A DNA stretch of 64,000 bases from Mesorhizobium sp. Pch-S. Lineage in GTDB: Bacteria; Pseudomonadota; Alphaproteobacteria; Rhizobiales; Rhizobiaceae. This document shows, piece after piece, positions 53,615-61,800 of this stretch (the first letter of the stretch is position 1; every line of letters begins with the position of its first letter). The position numbers and the translations under genes are program-made. The DNA lies in the NCBI RefSeq assembly GCF_004136315.1, contig NZ_CP029562.1, positions 806,001-870,000 on the forward strand, given 5' to 3'. The notes beneath the pieces are model-generated. The model saw only the letters and a program-made list of their open reading frames with translations, made no database searches and was not told the DNA's origin.

Positions 53615-54203
53615 ATCGCGTAGGCTTGGGCAGATCGGCTTTTGCGAGCGCCGCTCTCTGTCCCGGTCTGAGCTGTTTCAGGCCGCGAAGAAAGGCCGTC
53701 GCGTTTTCGTCGCCGTAGGCCCGCTGGCTGATGGCAAACAGCAGAACGCCGCTCTTTCCGGAGGCGTCGCTGTATGGCGCATAGCGGTAGGCATTCCACT
53801 CGACGATTGCCTCGCCCTTGGAATCCTTGCCGCTGAGGATGAAATCGAGCACCACCTCTTTGGTGGCATTGTTCTGCAGGACTTCGAAATTGACGAGAGG
53901 ATCGCTGGCCTTTCGCTTCTTGAGCATGTCGACCTGCGCACCGACAGCCTCGCCAACCGTGACCCCGCCCGTCACAAGCTCGACAAGCAGCATCTGGTCG
54001 TAACTCTCGACGCGCTGGCCCGCGGGCACGTATTCCTGCTTGGTGTAGTTCTGCGACGGCTGGGAGGTCCATGCCAGCCGATACGATTTCCCATCGAACG
54101 CGATGGGCCCCGGAACACCCAGAAAATCGGCAACTTCGGCGGCGGCCGGTGCTGCGATCATGACGATCGCGAGGAGCGCTGCGACGGGCAGTGGAAATCT
54201 CAT
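53613..54203 (-). CDS. Periplasmic protein of unknown function, 196 residues
   Basis: It has signal peptide MRFPLPVAALLAIVMIAAPAAA and a mature part with alternating strand-like segments (GKSYRLAWTSQPSQNYTKQEYVP; EVVLDFILSGKDSKGEAIVEWNAYRYAPYSD; GVLLFAISQRAYGDENATAFLRGLKQLRP). No known motif is seen. ATG 54203 was chosen to start at the signal peptide; the frame above it is not conserved-looking. It lies between the paa operon and the Lrp gene, on the strand of the Lrp gene. Confidence 0.75.
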   Translation of the reverse strand: MRFPLPVAALLAIVMIAAPAAAEVADFLGVPGPIAFDGKSYRLAWTSQPSQNYTKQEYVPAGQRVESYDQMLLVELVTGGVTVGEAVGAQVDMLKKRKASDPLVNFEVLQNNATKEVVLDFILSGKDSKGEAIVEWNAYRYAPYSDASGKSGVLLFAISQRAYGDENATAFLRGLKQLRPGQRAALAKADLPKPTR

Positions 54204-54324
54204 GATCGTTCTCCGTGTGCCAGGGCGGTGTGGATCATATGCTGCCGCGCTGCGGGGGACCAACAGTCCGTTTCAGCGAGGACAGGTTGAATAACCCCGG
54301 CCTGGATCGACCTGGCCGCCGCTA

Positions 54325-54783
54325 TCACACCGGCACCTGCCCGTGCACCTTGATGTCCTTCAGCACCAGGTTGGTGCGCACATGGGCAATGCCGGACAAC
54401 CTGAACAGGAAGTGTTCGAGGAAGTCGTTATAGGCGTCCTTGTCGCGGCAGACGACATGCAGGTGGTAGTCAGCCTCGCCGGTGGTCGAAAAACACTCCA
54501 GCACCTCGGGCCGTGCCGCGACGCGCGAGACGAAAGTGGCGACATGATCCGCCTCGTGCCGCGACAGCATGACATGCACCACGGCCGAGAAACTCAAGCC
54601 GGCCTTCACCGGATCGACGACCGCGCCATAGCCGGAAATGATGCCGGCTTCTTCCAGCGATCTGACCCGCCGCCAGCAGGCGGACGCCGACATGCCCGCC
54701 TTCTCCGCCAGTTCCTGATTGGAGATGCGCGCATCCTGCTGCAGCAGCCGCAGCAGAATCCGGTCCGGTTCGGTGAGTTGCAT
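54325..54783 (-). CDS. Lrp/AsnC-family transcriptional regulator
   Basis: A 152-residue regulator. The N-terminal helix-turn-helix is TEPDRILLRLLQQDARISNQELAEKAGMSASACWRRVRSLEEAGII (about residues 4-49), and the C-terminal RAM domain has VLECFSTTGEADYHLHVVCRDKDAYNDFL. ATG 54783 lies behind a suitable leader; the frame to 54846 is promoter sequence. It is divergent from the indolepyruvate ferredoxin oxidoreductase and probably activates it in response to an amino acid (Phe, Trp or Tyr is an inference). Confidence 0.92.
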   Translation of the reverse strand: MQLTEPDRILLRLLQQDARISNQELAEKAGMSASACWRRVRSLEEAGIISGYGAVVDPVKAGLSFSAVVHVMLSRHEADHVATFVSRVAARPEVLECFSTTGEADYHLHVVCRDKDAYNDFLEHFLFRLSGIAHVRTNLVLKDIKVHGQVPV

Positions 54784-54807
54784 TGAAAACGCTTTCCTTC
54801 GGTCAAT

Positions 54808-54844
54808 TCTACCAATCTGATAGCCCAATTCGGTAGAGTCTACC
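54808..54844. promoter_or_regulatory. Lrp-type operator between the divergent genes
   Basis: GGTAGAGTCTACC (54832-54844) is a perfect 13-bp dyad, and a further TCTACC half-site lies at 54808-54813, inverted relative to the first GGTAGA. Lrp/AsnC proteins bind such short dyads in repeats. The sites lie between the Lrp gene start (54783) and the GTG start of the oxidoreductase (54936). Confidence 0.6.
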
Positions 54845-54935
54845 ATATTGTGCGTGCACAGAGGTGAGACTGACAGGATATTTCAAGCGGCAAGCGTAGA
54901 CTGAACTGGATGGTACCCTTTCGGGAGATCCGGCC

Positions 54936-57900
54936 GTGGCTGACGCTGCCCCCTCGCTTGCCGACTACAATCTCAACGACCGCTACACGAACAGGGACGG
55001 CCGCGTCTTCCTGACCGGCACGCAGGCACTGGTGCGCATCACGCTTGACCAGGCGCGGCGCGACAAGGACCGCGGCCTGAACACCGCGGGCTTCGTTTCC
55101 GGCTATCGCGGCTCGCCACTCGGCGGCGTCGACCTCGAACTGTGGCGAGCCAAGGACCTCGTCAAACAGCACGGCATCGAATTCCTGCCTGCGGTAAACG
55201 AGGATCTCGCCGCGACTGCCGTGCTCGGCTCGCAGCAGGTCGAGACCAATCCGGAGCGGACGGTCGAAGGCGTGTTTTCGATGTGGTATGGCAAGGGACC
55301 AGGCGTCGACCGCGCCGGCGACGCGTTGAAGCACGGCAATGCCTATGGCTCCTCGCCGCATGGTGGCGTGCTGGTGGTGGCCGGTGACGATCACGGCTGC
55401 GTGTCGTCCTCCATGCCGCATCAGTCCGATGTCGCCTTCATGGCCTGGTTCATGCCGACCCTGAACCCTTCCTCCGTCGGCGAATATCAGGCCTTTGGCG
55501 AATATGGCTATGCGCTGTCCCGCTTCACCGGCATGTGGGTCGGTTTCAAGGCAATCTCCGAAACCGTGGAGAGCGGCCAGTCGGTGGAAATCGTTGCCGA
55601 CCGGCAATTCCAGAAACCCGACTACGCGCCGCCGCCTACCGGCCTGCACTATCGCTGGCCTGACCTGCCTGGCCCGCAGATCGAAGAACGCATGGAAGCC
55701 AAGAAGATGGCCGTCTATGCCTTCGCCGATGCCAACCCGATCGACCGGCGCGTCTACGACATAGCCGACGCAAGTTTCGGCATCGTCACCACTGGCAAGG
55801 CTCATCTCGACCTGATGGAAGCGCTGCGGCTGCTCGGCCTTGACGAGAAGGCCTGCCGCAAGCTCGGCATCGACATCTACAAGGTCGGCATGGTGTGGCC
55901 GCTGGCGCGCCGCGACGCGCTGGAGTTCGTGAAGGAAAAGAAGGAGATCCTCGTCGTCGAGGAAAAGCGCGGCATTATCGAAAGCCAGCTCAAGGAGTAT
56001 TTCTACGACTATCCGGGCCACAAGCCGCACTCGATGGTCGGCAAGCGCGACGAGGATGGCAACCGGCTGATCTCGTGGATCGGTGAGCTGTCGCCGCGCA
56101 TGCTGGCGCCGATTGTCGCCAAGCGGCTGGACATGGTGTTTCCGAACCTGCGCCTGCTCGACCGAGCGGCATCCCTGCTGCCGGAATCGGAACGGCTGAT
56201 CCAGGTGCCGGGCGCGGCGCGCACGCCCTATTTCTGTTCCGGCTGTCCGCACAACTCGTCTACCAAGGTGCCGGAAGGCTCCAAGGCGCTGGCCGGCATC
56301 GGCTGCCATTTCATGGCAAGCTGGATGGACCGTGAAACGACATCGCTGATCCAGATGGGCGGCGAAGGTGTGAACTGGGCGGCGTCCTCGCTGTTCACCG
56401 GCAAGGGCCATATCTTCCAGAACCTCGGCGAAGGCACTTATTATCATTCCGGCTCGATGGCGATCCGTCAGGCAATCGCGGCGAAGGCCAACATCACCTA
56501 CAAGATCCTGTTCAACGACGCGGTCGCCATGACCGGCGGCCAGCCGGTGGACGGCCCGATCAGCGTTCAGGCGATCGCGCAGGAAGTGCGCGCCGAAGGC
56601 GTGGAACGCATCGCGCTTGTCTCCGACCAGCCGGACAAGTTCAGCATCGCGGCATTCCCCCCGGGCGTGACGCTGCACCACCGCTCGGAACTCGATGCCG
56701 TGCAGCGCAACCTGCGCGAGGTGAAGGGCGTCTCGGTGCTGATCTACGAACAGACCTGCGCCACTGAAAAGCGCAGACGACGCAAACGCGGCACGATGGA
56801 AGATCCCAAGCGTTTCGCCTGGATCAACGACCTGGTCTGCGAAGGCTGCGGAGACTGCTCCGTCGAGTCCAACTGCCTCAGCGTCGAACCGAAGGAGACG
56901 CCGTTCGGCCGCAAGCGCAAGATCAACCTTTCCAACTGCAACAAGGACTTCTCCTGCCTGAACGGTTTCTGCCCGAGCTTCGTGACCGTGGAAGGTGCGG
57001 TGCGCCGCAAGCGGCAGGCAAGCAGCGAGGATTTCAGTGCCCGGGCCGCCGCACTGCCCCTGCCGGATGCCCCCACGCTCGACCGCCCTTATGACCTGCT
57101 CGTGACCGGTGTCGGCGGCACCGGCGTGGTGACGGTCGGCGCACTGATCTCGATGGCGGCGCATCTGGAAGGCCGAGGCAGTTCGGTGCTCGACTTCACC
57201 GGCTTCGCGCAGAAGTTCGGCCCGGTGCTTTCCTTCATCCGGCTGGCAGCAACGCCCGATGCCATCAACCAGGTGCGCATCGATGCCGGCGCGGCGGACG
57301 CGCTGATCGGCGGTGACATCGTGGTGTCATCCTCGCCGAAGGCGTCGGGCTGCTATCGGGCCGGAATGCAGGCGGTGGTCAACATGGCGGAGATGCCGAC
57401 CGGCGACATCGTGCGCTTGCGTGATGCCGACCTCTCGACCCGGCGCCGGCTGAAGGAAATCGAACGCGTGGCAGGAGCCGACAATGTGCGTGCGCTGGAT
57501 GCAAACGCGCTTGCCGAGCGGCTGTTCGGCGATGCCGTCTTCGCCAACATCATCCTGCTTGGTTACGCCTGGCAGCGGGGCCTGGTGCCGATCGGATACG
57601 ACGCGCTGCAGCGTGCGATCGGGCTGAATGGCGTCGCCGTCGATCGCAACAGACAGGCCTTCGCCGCCGGCCGGCTGGCTGCCGCAGATCCCCGCTCACT
57701 TGCTCCCGATCAGCCAGCGGCAGCAGAGAGCCTGGAAGAGATGATCGCGCGACGCGAGGCTTTTCTCGTCGACTATCAGGATTCTGCCTGGGCACGGCGT
57801 TATCGCGCGACGATCGACCGGGTACGCAATGCCGAGCGGCCGTTCGGCTCGGAAGTCCTGACTGATGCGGTCGCGCGCTCGCTCTTCAAGCTGATGTCCT

Positions 57901-58370
57901 ACAAGGACGAATATGAGGTGGCGCGCCTGCATATGCAGACCGGTTTCTTCGCCGAACTCAAGCGCGAGTTCGATGGTGACTACACGGTCAACTACCACTT
58001 CGCGCCACCCTTCCTGGGTGGTGCTAGGGACGCACGCGGCAGGCCGCGCAAACGCCAGTTCGGGCAGTGGATCCAGATGCCGCTGCGCGTCATGGCGCGG
58101 TTGAAGCGACTGCGCGGCACGGCCTTCGACCCGTTCGGCTACACCGCCGAACGCCGGATGGAGCGAGAGCTGATCGGCTGGTACCAGGGCTTGATCGACC
58201 GGATCATCGGGCAGCTCGGTACACAGCCACCGGCCGAACTGGTCGAGTTGGCGAAGGCACCGATGGATATTCGCGGCTATGGCCCCGTGAAGGACGAAGC
58301 GGTTGCGAAGGTCAAGGCGCGGGTTGCCGCTTTGCTTGACAGCCCGAAGGAGACGCGCAAGGCAGCTTGA
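54936..58370 (+). CDS. Indolepyruvate ferredoxin oxidoreductase family protein, fused form
   Basis: An 1144-residue one-chain 2-oxoacid:ferredoxin oxidoreductase. The first 600 residues have the transketolase pyrimidine- and TPP-binding parts (NTAGFVSGYRGSPLGGVD; SGCPHNSSTKVPEGSKALAGIGCHFM). Residues about 630-680 hold the Cys-rich CEGCGDCSVESNC and CNKDFSCLNGFCPSF, suggesting one or two [4Fe-4S] clusters. The gamma domain begins TGVGGTGVVTVGALISMAAH near residue 720. It makes arylacetyl-CoA from aryl pyruvates. GTG start at 54936 behind GGGAG. Confidence 0.93.
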   Translation: MADAAPSLADYNLNDRYTNRDGRVFLTGTQALVRITLDQARRDKDRGLNTAGFVSGYRGSPLGGVDLELWRAKDLVKQHGIEFLPAVNEDLAATAVLGSQQVETNPERTVEGVFSMWYGKGPGVDRAGDALKHGNAYGSSPHGGVLVVAGDDHGCVSSSMPHQSDVAFMAWFMPTLNPSSVGEYQAFGEYGYALSRFTGMWVGFKAISETVESGQSVEIVADRQFQKPDYAPPPTGLHYRWPDLPGPQIEERMEAKKMAVYAFADANPIDRRVYDIADASFGIVTTGKAHLDLMEALRLLGLDEKACRKLGIDIYKVGMVWPLARRDALEFVKEKKEILVVEEKRGIIESQLKEYFYDYPGHKPHSMVGKRDEDGNRLISWIGELSPRMLAPIVAKRLDMVFPNLRLLDRAASLLPESERLIQVPGAARTPYFCSGCPHNSSTKVPEGSKALAGIGCHFMASWMDRETTSLIQMGGEGVNWAASSLFTGKGHIFQNLGEGTYYHSGSMAIRQAIAAKANITYKILFNDAVAMTGGQPVDGPISVQAIAQEVRAEGVERIALVSDQPDKFSIAAFPPGVTLHHRSELDAVQRNLREVKGVSVLIYEQTCATEKRRRRKRGTMEDPKRFAWINDLVCEGCGDCSVESNCLSVEPKETPFGRKRKINLSNCNKDFSCLNGFCPSFVTVEGAVRRKRQASSEDFSARAAALPLPDAPTLDRPYDLLVTGVGGTGVVTVGALISMAAHLEGRGSSVLDFTGFAQKFGPVLSFIRLAATPDAINQVRIDAGAADALIGGDIVVSSSPKASGCYRAGMQAVVNMAEMPTGDIVRLRDADLSTRRRLKEIERVAGADNVRALDANALAERLFGDAVFANIILLGYAWQRGLVPIGYDALQRAIGLNGVAVDRNRQAFAAGRLAAADPRSLAPDQPAAAESLEEMIARREAFLVDYQDSAWARRYRATIDRVRNAERPFGSEVLTDAVARSLFKLMSYKDEYEVARLHMQTGFFAELKREFDGDYTVNYHFAPPFLGGARDARGRPRKRQFGQWIQMPLRVMARLKRLRGTAFDPFGYTAERRMERELIGWYQGLIDRIIGQLGTQPPAELVELAKAPMDIRGYGPVKDEAVAKVKARVAALLDSPKETRKAA

Positions 58371-58378
58371 TCCGGAGC

Positions 58379-58975
58379 CTACTTGAGCGAACTCACGCCA
58401 TCGAGGACCAGCGACGTGACCATGTCGGCATAACCCTCGCGGTTGAGCGCGCCGCTCGGCTTGAACCAGGTGTAGGCCCAGTTGAGGATGCCGAACAGTG
58501 ACATGGTGACGGGCGTGATGCCGGCGCGGGCCTTGCCGAGTTCAGGATTGATGTCGGTGAGCACATCGGAGAACGCCTTGACGATGCGGCGCTCCATCTG
58601 CTGCAGCTCGGTCTTCTGCGCTTCCGAAAGCGAGCCAGTGCCGTTGAGCAGGACCTGATGGAAATTGGCGGCGGTGCGGTAATTCTCCAGCACGCCGCCG
58701 ATGAGATGACGCAACCGCTGCCGGGGCTCCAGGTCTGGACGATCAGCCTCGAGGATCGCCTGTTCGAGCTCGACCAGATGGGTTCGCCCGATGTCGAACA
58801 GCAGCAGTTCCTTGCTGGGATAATAGTGGTAGAGCAGCGCCTTGGAGACGTTGTTCTCCTGCGCGACCTGCGCCATGGAGGCGCGCTCCATGCCGAGCTT
58901 GGCAAAGACCGCGGCGGCGCCGTCGAGGATGCTGCGCCGTTTCTCGTCGAAATCCGCAGCTCTCGTCCTTGCCAT
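58379..58975 (-). CDS. paaR: TetR-family regulator of phenylacetate genes
   Basis: A 198-residue TetR protein. The helix-turn-helix is FDEKRRSILDGAAAVFAKLGMERASMAQVAQENNVSKALLYHYYPSKELLLF (about residues 8-58). It is the last gene of the leftward paaG-paaI-paaK-paaR set. Two identical CCGACCGGTCGG operators flank the locus and are its likely targets. By analogy to PaaR it would respond to phenylacetyl-CoA. The symbol is given by context. Confidence 0.82.
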   Translation of the reverse strand: MARTRAADFDEKRRSILDGAAAVFAKLGMERASMAQVAQENNVSKALLYHYYPSKELLLFDIGRTHLVELEQAILEADRPDLEPRQRLRHLIGGVLENYRTAANFHQVLLNGTGSLSEAQKTELQQMERRIVKAFSDVLTDINPELGKARAGITPVTMSLFGILNWAYTWFKPSGALNREGYADMVTSLVLDGVSSLK

Positions 58976-58999
58976 CTTCCTATCTCTTTGTCCGGCGCA

Positions 59000-60310
59000 T
59001 CAGATTTTAGGCCTGTTGTCGACGATCCGCCTGGCCTTGCCAGCCGAACGTTCGACCGAATCGGGATCACCGACCACGATCTTCGTGCTCACACCCACCA
59101 CGCTCTTGATGTGGTGCGCAAGTTCTTTGGCGGAAGCAGCGCGCTGGGCGGCGTCCCCGGCGTGCGGCATGGCCTCGACATGAACCGTCATGTCGTCGAG
59201 GCGGCCGCTGCGGCTGAGCACGATCTGGAAATGCGGCGCGAGCCCCGCACATTTGAGCAGCTGTTCCTCGATCTGGGTCGGGAAGACGTTGACGCCGCGC
59301 AGGATCATCATGTCATCGGAGCGGCCGGTGATCTTCTCGATGCGCCGCATGGAGCGCGCAGTGCCTGGCAGCAGGCGGGTCAGGTCGCGCGTGCGGTAGC
59401 GGATGATCGGCAGCGCTTCCTTGGTCAGCGAGGTGAACACCAGTTCGCCCATCTCGCCATCAGGCATCACCTCACCCGTCTCGGGATCGATGATCTCCGG
59501 ATAGAAATGGTCCTCCCACACATGCAGGCCATCCTTGGTCTCGACGCATTCATTGGCCACGCCGGGACCGATGACCTCCGACAGGCCGTAAATGTCGACG
59601 GCGTGCATGTCGAAATCATCCTGGATCTCCTCGCGCATGGCGTTGGTCCAGGGTTCGGCGCCGAAGATGCCGACCGCCAGCGACGACGAACGCGGATCGA
59701 TGCCGATCCGTCGATACTCGTCCAGGATCGACAGCATGTAGGACGGCGTCACCATGATGATGCGCGGCTTGAAATCCTCGATCAGCGAAACCTGGCGCTC
59801 GGTCATGCCGCCGGAGACCGGCACCACCGTGCAGCCGAGTTTTTCAGCCCCATAGTGGGCACCGAGGCCGCCGGTGAACAGGCCATAGCCATAGGCGACA
59901 TGGCAGATGTCGCCTGGCCTGCCGCCCGACGCGCGGATCGAGCGCGCGACACAGGTCGCCCACATGTCGATATCGTTTTTTGTGTAGCCGACGACGGTCG
60001 GTTTGCCGGTCGTGCCAGAGGAAGCGTGGACGCGCGCCAGCTTTTCGCGCGGCACCGCGAACATGCCGAACGGATAGGTATCGCGCAGGTCCTTTTTGAC
60101 GGTGAACGGGAACTTCGACAGATCCGACAGCTGCCACAGGTCATCGGGATGGACACCGGCCGCGTCGAACTTGGCCTTGTAGTGTGGCGAGTTGCGGTAG
60201 GCATGGTCGAGCGTCGCCTTCAACCGCTTGAGCTGAAGCGCTGATATCTCGTCGCGCGAGGCGATCTCGATCGGCTCCAGATCACCCGGACGCGGAGACA
60301 GGTCTTCCAT
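59000..60310 (-). CDS. paaK: Phenylacetate-CoA ligase PaaK
   Basis: A 436-residue adenylate-forming enzyme that activates phenylacetate with ATP and CoA. The N-terminal LKRLKATLDHAYRNSPHYKAKFDAAGVHP and the P-loop-type ASSGTTGKPTVVGYTKNDID (about residues 95-115) are followed by YGLSEVIGPGVANE, the hinge ITGRSDDMMILRGVNVFPTQIE and the C-terminal lysine domain. It starts the pathway in the cytoplasm. It follows paaI after a 74-base gap with a palindromic repeat. Confidence 0.96.
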   Translation of the reverse strand: MEDLSPRPGDLEPIEIASRDEISALQLKRLKATLDHAYRNSPHYKAKFDAAGVHPDDLWQLSDLSKFPFTVKKDLRDTYPFGMFAVPREKLARVHASSGTTGKPTVVGYTKNDIDMWATCVARSIRASGGRPGDICHVAYGYGLFTGGLGAHYGAEKLGCTVVPVSGGMTERQVSLIEDFKPRIIMVTPSYMLSILDEYRRIGIDPRSSSLAVGIFGAEPWTNAMREEIQDDFDMHAVDIYGLSEVIGPGVANECVETKDGLHVWEDHFYPEIIDPETGEVMPDGEMGELVFTSLTKEALPIIRYRTRDLTRLLPGTARSMRRIEKITGRSDDMMILRGVNVFPTQIEEQLLKCAGLAPHFQIVLSRSGRLDDMTVHVEAMPHAGDAAQRAASAKELAHHIKSVVGVSTKIVVGDPDSVERSAGKARRIVDNRPKI

Positions 60311-60344
60311 TCAATCCTCCCAGATCGTGCGGTACTTCCATGTC

Positions 60345-60386
60345 AGAGCGTCCTTTGCGCGTCCGAAAATGGACGCGCGATGCTCT
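60345..60386. repeat. Dispersed palindromic repeat between paaI and paaK
   Basis: AGAGCG and GATGCTCT outer arms enclose GCGCGTCC/GGACGCGC, the same second module as at 1877 and 22191. It lies after the paaI stop and before paaK, inside the leftward operon, where it could modulate the relative amounts of message. Confidence 0.65.
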
Positions 60387-60825
60387 ATGCCGGCAGATGT
60401 GTTCCCTTGACTGTGCGCGAGTGGCCGCGGAACTCCGCCACCCGCTCGCCTTTCTGGTTCGTCACCGCGATGTCGTAGATGCCGTTGCGACCGGCGCGAG
60501 ACACCTCGCGGGCACGCGCCGTCAGCCGGTCGCCGAGAAAGGCCGGTGCGACGAAGGTGACGGAGCAATGCTGCGCCACCGCGCGCTGGTTGTAGCTGTT
60601 GCAGGCGAAGGCAAAGGCGGAGTCGGCCAGCGTGAACATGTAGCCGCCGTGGCAGGTGTTGTGGCCGTTGGTCATGACGTCCGTCACCGTGAAGGAGACC
60701 GTCGCCTCGCCCGGCCCGACATGTTCCAGCTCCATGCCGAGATGCCGCGAGGCACGATCCTCCCGCCACATCGCTTCGGCCGAAGCCGTGGCAACAGCCT
60801 TCGGATCGCTCATATCGATCGTCAT
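60385..60825 (-). CDS. paaI: Phenylacetate-pathway thioesterase PaaI
   Basis: A 146-residue hot-dog-fold thioesterase. The catalytic region is DVMTNGHNTCHGGYMFTLADSAFAFACNSYN (about residues 47-77). It hydrolyses stalled ring-hydroxylated or epoxidised phenylacetyl-CoA and saves CoA. The ATG overlaps the paaG stop by four bases (ATGA). Confidence 0.95.
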   Translation of the reverse strand: MTIDMSDPKAVATASAEAMWREDRASRHLGMELEHVGPGEATVSFTVTDVMTNGHNTCHGGYMFTLADSAFAFACNSYNQRAVAQHCSVTFVAPAFLGDRLTARAREVSRAGRNGIYDIAVTNQKGERVAEFRGHSRTVKGTHLPA

Positions 60826-61631
60826 CTGCCCTTGAACTCCGGCGCTCGCTTGTCCAGGAAAGCGGCGACGCCTTCGGCGTAGTCGGCGCTGCGGCCGGCT
60901 CTGCGCTGCAGATCCCGTTCGAGGTCGAGCTGCTGGTCGAACGTATTGGCGGCGCTGGCATGGATGGCCTGCTTGGTCAGGCCGATGCCGAAGGTTGGCC
61001 CCGCGGCGAGGCGTTTCGCCAACGCAGCCGCCTCCGGCATCAATTGTTCGTCGTCGACGGCTTTCCAGATCAGCCCCCAGTCGACAGCGGTTTGCGCCGG
61101 CAGTGGCTCGGCAGTCAGCACCAGGGCCTTCGCACGCGCTTCGCCGAGCAGGCGCGGCAAAGTCCAGGTGCCGCCGGAATCCGGCACAAGGCCTATCTTC
61201 GAAAAGGCCTGGATGAACTTGGCCGATTTGGCCGCCAGCACGATATCGCAGGCCAGCGCGATGTTGGCGCCGGCGCCGGCGGCGACGCCATTGACCGCGC
61301 AGATGACGGGCTTGTCCAACGACCGGATCAAACGCAGCAACGGGTTGTAATAGGTTTCGATCGTGTAACCGAGATCCGGCGCCTCGGTGGCCTTGCGCGG
61401 GTCGCGATCGCCAAGATCCTGGCCGGCACAGAAGGCACGACCGGCGCCGGTCAGCAGAACGGCCCGGATCGCCGCATCATCGCGCGCCTGTTCAAGGGCA
61501 GCACGCAAAGCTTCGTGGAGCTCCGGATTGAAGGAATTCAGCTTGTCGGGACGGTTGAGCGTCAGCGTCATGACGCCATCGGCCACCGCTACCAGCAGCG
61601 TGTCGGCCACGGCCCGATCTGATTGGGTCAC
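60822..61631 (-). CDS. paaG: Ring-1,2-epoxyphenylacetyl-CoA isomerase PaaG
   Basis: A 269-residue crotonase-fold enzyme. It has AVLLTGAGRAFCAGQDLGDR and CAVNGVAAGAGANIALACDIVLAAKSAKFIQAFSKIGLVPDSGGTWTLPRLLG, the oxyanion hole and active-site stretch typical of PaaG, and the late DWGLIWKAVDDE. It isomerises the epoxide to oxepin-CoA. First gene of the leftward operon, with a TetR-type operator about 60 bases upstream. Confidence 0.95.
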   Translation of the reverse strand: MTQSDRAVADTLLVAVADGVMTLTLNRPDKLNSFNPELHEALRAALEQARDDAAIRAVLLTGAGRAFCAGQDLGDRDPRKATEAPDLGYTIETYYNPLLRLIRSLDKPVICAVNGVAAGAGANIALACDIVLAAKSAKFIQAFSKIGLVPDSGGTWTLPRLLGEARAKALVLTAEPLPAQTAVDWGLIWKAVDDEQLMPEAAALAKRLAAGPTFGIGLTKQAIHASAANTFDQQLDLERDLQRRAGRSADYAEGVAAFLDKRAPEFKGR

Positions 61632-61691
61632 GTCATCTCCTCCCGGTCCCGCCAGCTCCTCCCCGGCGAAGAGGCTTGACAGTTACATAAT

Positions 61692-61703
61692 CCGACCGGT
61701 CGG
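61692..61703. promoter_or_regulatory. PaaR-type operator before paaG
   Basis: CCGACCGGTCGG at 61692-61703, in the context T-CCGACCGGTCGG-TCAATATT, equals the core of the site before paaA (46392-46405). It lies about 60 bases upstream of the paaG ATG, in the promoter region of the leftward operon. The shared site suggests the two operons answer to the same TetR regulator, most simply the PaaR gene in between. Confidence 0.7.
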
Positions 61704-61800
61704 TCAATATTAAAGTCGATCGATGGGCGGACTTTGCCGGGCTCACAAGCGGCCATGCACCTGGCTACCAACGGCGCCCTCAACAGGGAGCCTCGCCGCA

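Noticed and set aside
54840..57164. A 774-codon open frame on the minus strand opposite the indolepyruvate oxidoreductase
   Set aside because: It is antisense to well-conserved cofactor motifs, is His/Arg/Ala rich and has no recognisable domain; it is typical of high-GC antisense frames.
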